Assembly: GCA_035405645.1 (NCBI GenBank)
Contig: DAONJL010000056.1
Coordinates: 1 to 15,796, forward strand
Reading direction: 5' to 3'
Length of the DNA: 15,796 nucleotides
Origin: DAONJL01 sp035405645 [NCBI: bacterium]
GTDB taxonomy: Bacteria; JAGOBX01; DAONJL01
Part shown: positions 14,209-15,796 of the stretch, one piece after another
Numbering within the stretch: the first letter of the stretch is position 1
Layout: the number at the start of each line of letters is the position of its first letter
Translations under genes and position numbers: made by a program
Notes under the pieces: model-generated
Seen by the model: only the letters and a program-made list of their open reading frames with translations
What the model was told of the DNA's origin: nothing
Database searches by the model: none

Positions 14209-15171
14209 TATTTTTGCCTCCTCTTTTTTATTTGATAAAACAACAAATGAATGGTATCCTACAACCCGACTTTTATCTCCACTTACATCACCTGAATTCA
14301 TATATTGTATATGTTCTATTTTATATTCCTCTTCTACTTCTATCATATTTAATAATGTTATTACTGATGATAATCCACAAATACAACATGCTAACTTAGG
14401 TATGCCTTTATTCATATATTTATTATTTTCACTTAATAAAAAATTTATATTCTTTTTTTGAATTGCTAAACCAATATTTTTATCAACTTCAACTGCATTA
14501 TTATAATCAGGATAATGCGAAAAATCAGTGCTTATAATAAATAGATTGTCTTCTGTAAAATATTCTTTTAATGCACTGCTTAATTTTTTTAATATATTTA
14601 AATCATCTGTCCCAATAATAATGGGAACTATCCTGATTTCTTTTTTAAAAATGTATTGTAAAAATGGTAATTGCACTTCAAGAGAATGTTCGTATAATTC
14701 TGCTTCTTCTTTGAAAAAAATAAAATCATATTTCTTTATTAATTCATCTGCTAATTCAATATTTACTTTAACCAGACCAAACGGCGTTTTATAATCTCCT
14801 GAATTATAAATTGAAGCACCATTAAAAGCAGCATAATGTGATGAACCAATTAAAAAAATATTATTATAATTTTTATTTGTATTTATTTGATTATAACCAG
14901 AGGCTGCAACAATACCAGAAAAAATATAACCTGCATGCGGAACAATAAAAGCACGAACATTATCAAATTTTTTGCGTTCTGCTTTTGAAAAAAGATATTC
15001 AACCATTTGTCTTAATTCTTCTGGTTTATCTGGATAAAATTTTCCTGCTGCTACTGGTTCTCGAATTTTATTTTCTTTTTTTAAAACTTTTTCTTTGCTA
15101 TTGCAATTATTCGATAAGATTAAAAAAAATAAAAAAATTATTATTTGTCGTTTTAGGAAATATGATTTCAT
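13618..15171 (-). CDS. Exported MEMO-AMMECR1 fusion protein (AmmeMemoRadiSam B+A)
   Basis: 517 residues. Residues 1-24 form a signal peptide ending LSNNC, so either a lipoprotein (C23) or a Sec-exported protein. Residues about 38-312 are a MEMO domain: REPVAAGKFYP, VPHAGY (H79), GSSHY (H112), EHSLEVQLPFLQ at 161-172, STDFSHY (D216, H219), ICG at 264-266 and MNSGDVSGD at 291-299. Residues about 328-514 are an AMMECR1 domain with LRGCIGRF at 383-390. In MEMO proteins the histidines and a nearby cysteine bind a metal; the pair normally works with a radical-SAM enzyme in the still uncharacterised AmmeMemoRadiSam system, none of which is seen here. An internal ATG with a perfect ribosome site lies at the domain junction. 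Preceded by the Minf_1886-family gene (15-base gap); no clear ribosome site of its own. Confidence 0.92.
   Translation of the reverse strand: MKSYFLKRQIIIFLFFLILSNNCNSKEKVLKKENKIREPVAAGKFYPDKPEELRQMVEYLFSKAERKKFDNVRAFIVPHAGYIFSGIVAASGYNQINTNKNYNNIFLIGSSHYAAFNGASIYNSGDYKTPFGLVKVNIELADELIKKYDFIFFKEEAELYEHSLEVQLPFLQYIFKKEIRIVPIIIGTDDLNILKKLSSALKEYFTEDNLFIISTDFSHYPDYNNAVEVDKNIGLAIQKKNINFLLSENNKYMNKGIPKLACCICGLSSVITLLNMIEVEEEYKIEHIQYMNSGDVSGDKSRVVGYHSFVVLSNKKEEAKIMSKEKEFVLTEKDKKDLLKVARETIVEYIKNNKIPEFKEKEFSENLLKECGAFVTLHKHGNLRGCIGRFMADEPLYKVVQEMAIASSTQDYRFSKVSVSELSEIDIEISVLSPLKKVKSIDEIELGKHGIYIVKGFRSGTFLPQVAKETGWSKEEFLGHCARDKAGIGWDGWKDADIYIYTADVFSEIELGLFPKK
14217..14223 (-). promoter_or_regulatory. 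Internal Shine-Dalgarno sequence at the MEMO/AMMECR1 junction
   Basis: GAGGAGG on the minus strand, 8 bases before an in-frame ATG at 14208. It encodes part of the linker KKEEAK, so codon choice alone (GAG GAG instead of the GAA favoured elsewhere in the window) is noteworthy. Confidence 0.6.
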
Positions 15172-15186
15172 TCTAATTGTCTGATT

Positions 15187-15615
15187 TCATATTTTTAATT
15201 CGCATTTTATTGAAGGTAATTCAGTTACTTTTTTTATTGTATTTCTTAATATTTCTCTTTCATTAAACATTTCATCAAAATCAAAAACATTATAAAAATC
15301 CTCAATTCTATCACTTTCTGTTTTTGATAAAACTTTTTCATTTATTAGAATATAAACAATATTACCAATATCTTCTGTCTTATAAATTCCCCAATTATTT
15401 AATACCTCTTTTGCTAAAATACCAAATTCTTTTAATGCCAGTTCATAAACAGCAAATGAAAGTTCTTTACCGCTGATATGCCTTCGTTCTTTTATTTTGA
15501 AATTTATGTAATATTCTAATGCTGATAAAATAAATAAATATGCTCCCGCTTTATATCTTTTATCATTTTCACAAATATTATTTATAATTATTTTAATGTC
15601 CATTTCATTTGACAT
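15187..15615 (-). CDS. Minf_1886 family protein, function unknown
   Basis: 142 residues. The sequence follows the Minf_1886 family closely: NDKRYKAGAYLFILSALEYY at 17-36, RRHISGKELSFAVYELAL at 44-61, FGILAKEVLNNWGIYKTEDIGNIV spanning 64-87, LSKTESDRIEDFYNVFDF at 96-113. The family is widespread in Planctomycetes, Verrucomicrobia and several other phyla, often near unrelated housekeeping genes, and has no known function. No signal peptide. The ATG at 15615 has no ribosome site, and the -10 box ends 7 bases before it; a second ATG at 15603 also lacks one. Confidence 0.85.
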   Translation of the reverse strand: MSNEMDIKIIINNICENDKRYKAGAYLFILSALEYYINFKIKERRHISGKELSFAVYELALKEFGILAKEVLNNWGIYKTEDIGNIVYILINEKVLSKTESDRIEDFYNVFDFDEMFNEREILRNTIKKVTELPSIKCELKI

Positions 15616-15622
15616 ATATATT

Positions 15623-15650
15623 ATTATAATTAATAAAATAAAAAAGTCAA
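15623..15650 (-). promoter_or_regulatory. Strong promoter immediately before the Minf_1886-family gene
   Basis: Minus strand TTGACT (15650-15645), 16-base spacer, perfect TATAAT (15628-15623). Transcription would start at about 15617-15615, that is at or within two bases of the ATG, predicting a leaderless mRNA. This is the closest match to the sigma-70 consensus in the window. Confidence 0.65.
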
Positions 15651-15719
15651 TAAATATTTTGAGTTTTAGAGGATTTGATAATTTTCTATTTTGAAAAAAA
15701 ACTAAAAGATATAAAAAAA

Positions 15720-15793
15720 TGTGCCTGGCAGGATTCGAACCTGCGACCCTCAGATTAGAAGTCTGATGCTCTATCCAACTGAGCTACAGGCAC
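15720..15793 (-). tRNA. tRNA-Arg (anticodon UCU)
   Basis: A complete 74-base cloverleaf on the minus strand: acceptor stem GTGCCTG/CAGGCAC with all seven pairs, D arm GCTC...GAGC, anticodon stem TCAGA/TCTGA with loop CTTCTAA (anticodon TCT, reading AGA and AGG), a five-base variable loop and T arm GCAGG-TTCGAAT-CCTGC. Discriminator base A; CCA is not encoded. A run of seven T follows directly and may end the transcript. AGA is the expected major arginine codon in so AT-rich a genome. Confidence 0.98.
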
Positions 15794-15796
15794 GAA

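Noticed and set aside
14136-14794. Plus-strand reading frames opposite the MEMO-AMMECR1 gene that look like hydrophobic proteins
   Set aside because: Leucine/isoleucine-rich frames arise opposite lysine/glutamate-rich AT codons; no starts, motifs or spacing support them.
1-15796. CRISPR array, insertion sequence, prophage or integration site beside the tRNA
   Set aside because: No regularly spaced repeats, transposase, integrase or duplicated tRNA end was found within the window.

Overview
This is a very AT-rich bacterial chromosome segment with tightly packed genes. It uses the standard code: TGA ends several genes, and there are no internal TGA codons. Sec signal peptides, lipoprotein-like N-termini, a TPR protein and exported beta-propeller and protease-like proteins suggest a cell with a substantial envelope, probably diderm. 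The gene families point to a deep-branching or candidate-phylum bacterium rather than a well-studied one: a permuted SpoIVB/S55-like protein, a Minf_1886-family protein, a MEMO-AMMECR1 fusion, split transketolase and an 'X-clade' PFK. The AT richness would fit groups such as WOR-3 or other FCB-related lineages, but no marker here fixes the phylum.

Layout. Positions 8899 down to 1 hold one long leftward gene run with gaps of at most about 25 bases, probably one operon from a promoter near 8968-8940. In order of transcription it encodes a YbjQ-like protein, a metallophosphoesterase-like protein, an exported S55-type protease-like protein, an exported beta-propeller protein, thymidine kinase, the two halves of a split transketolase, and two adenine-methyltransferase-like genes; the last runs off the left edge. 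The first of these two is a chimera: its N-terminus is that of an AlwI-type restriction endonuclease, joined in frame to a methyltransferase that has lost its DPPY catalytic motif. This looks like the scar of a decayed type IIS restriction-modification system, with the second methyltransferase still apparently whole.

From 9098 to 13608 a rightward run starts at a good promoter (TTGACT-17-TATTAT) with a perfect 8-base inverted repeat over the predicted start of transcription. It encodes a small membrane-anchored coiled-coil protein, a stand-alone cyclic-nucleotide-binding-like domain, an exported TPR protein, an ATP-type 6-phosphofructokinase, a small unknown ORF and a putative lipoprotein with a C-terminal membrane segment.

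From 15793 down to 13618 genes run leftward again: tRNA-Arg(UCU), a Minf_1886-family gene whose promoter sits so close to its ATG that the mRNA is probably leaderless, and an exported MEMO-AMMECR1 fusion. The fusion carries a perfect internal Shine-Dalgarno sequence and ATG exactly at the domain junction, so the gene may also make a separate cytoplasmic AMMECR1 protein.

The genes do not form one pathway. Sugar-phosphate metabolism (transketolase, PFK), nucleotide salvage (TK) and envelope functions are mixed in the two main runs. The items most worth following are the endonuclease-methyltransferase chimera, the internal start in the MEMO-AMMECR1 gene, the permuted S55-like protein with its coupled propeller partner, and the divergent control region at 8900-9097. 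No stretch over 300 bases lacks a gene.
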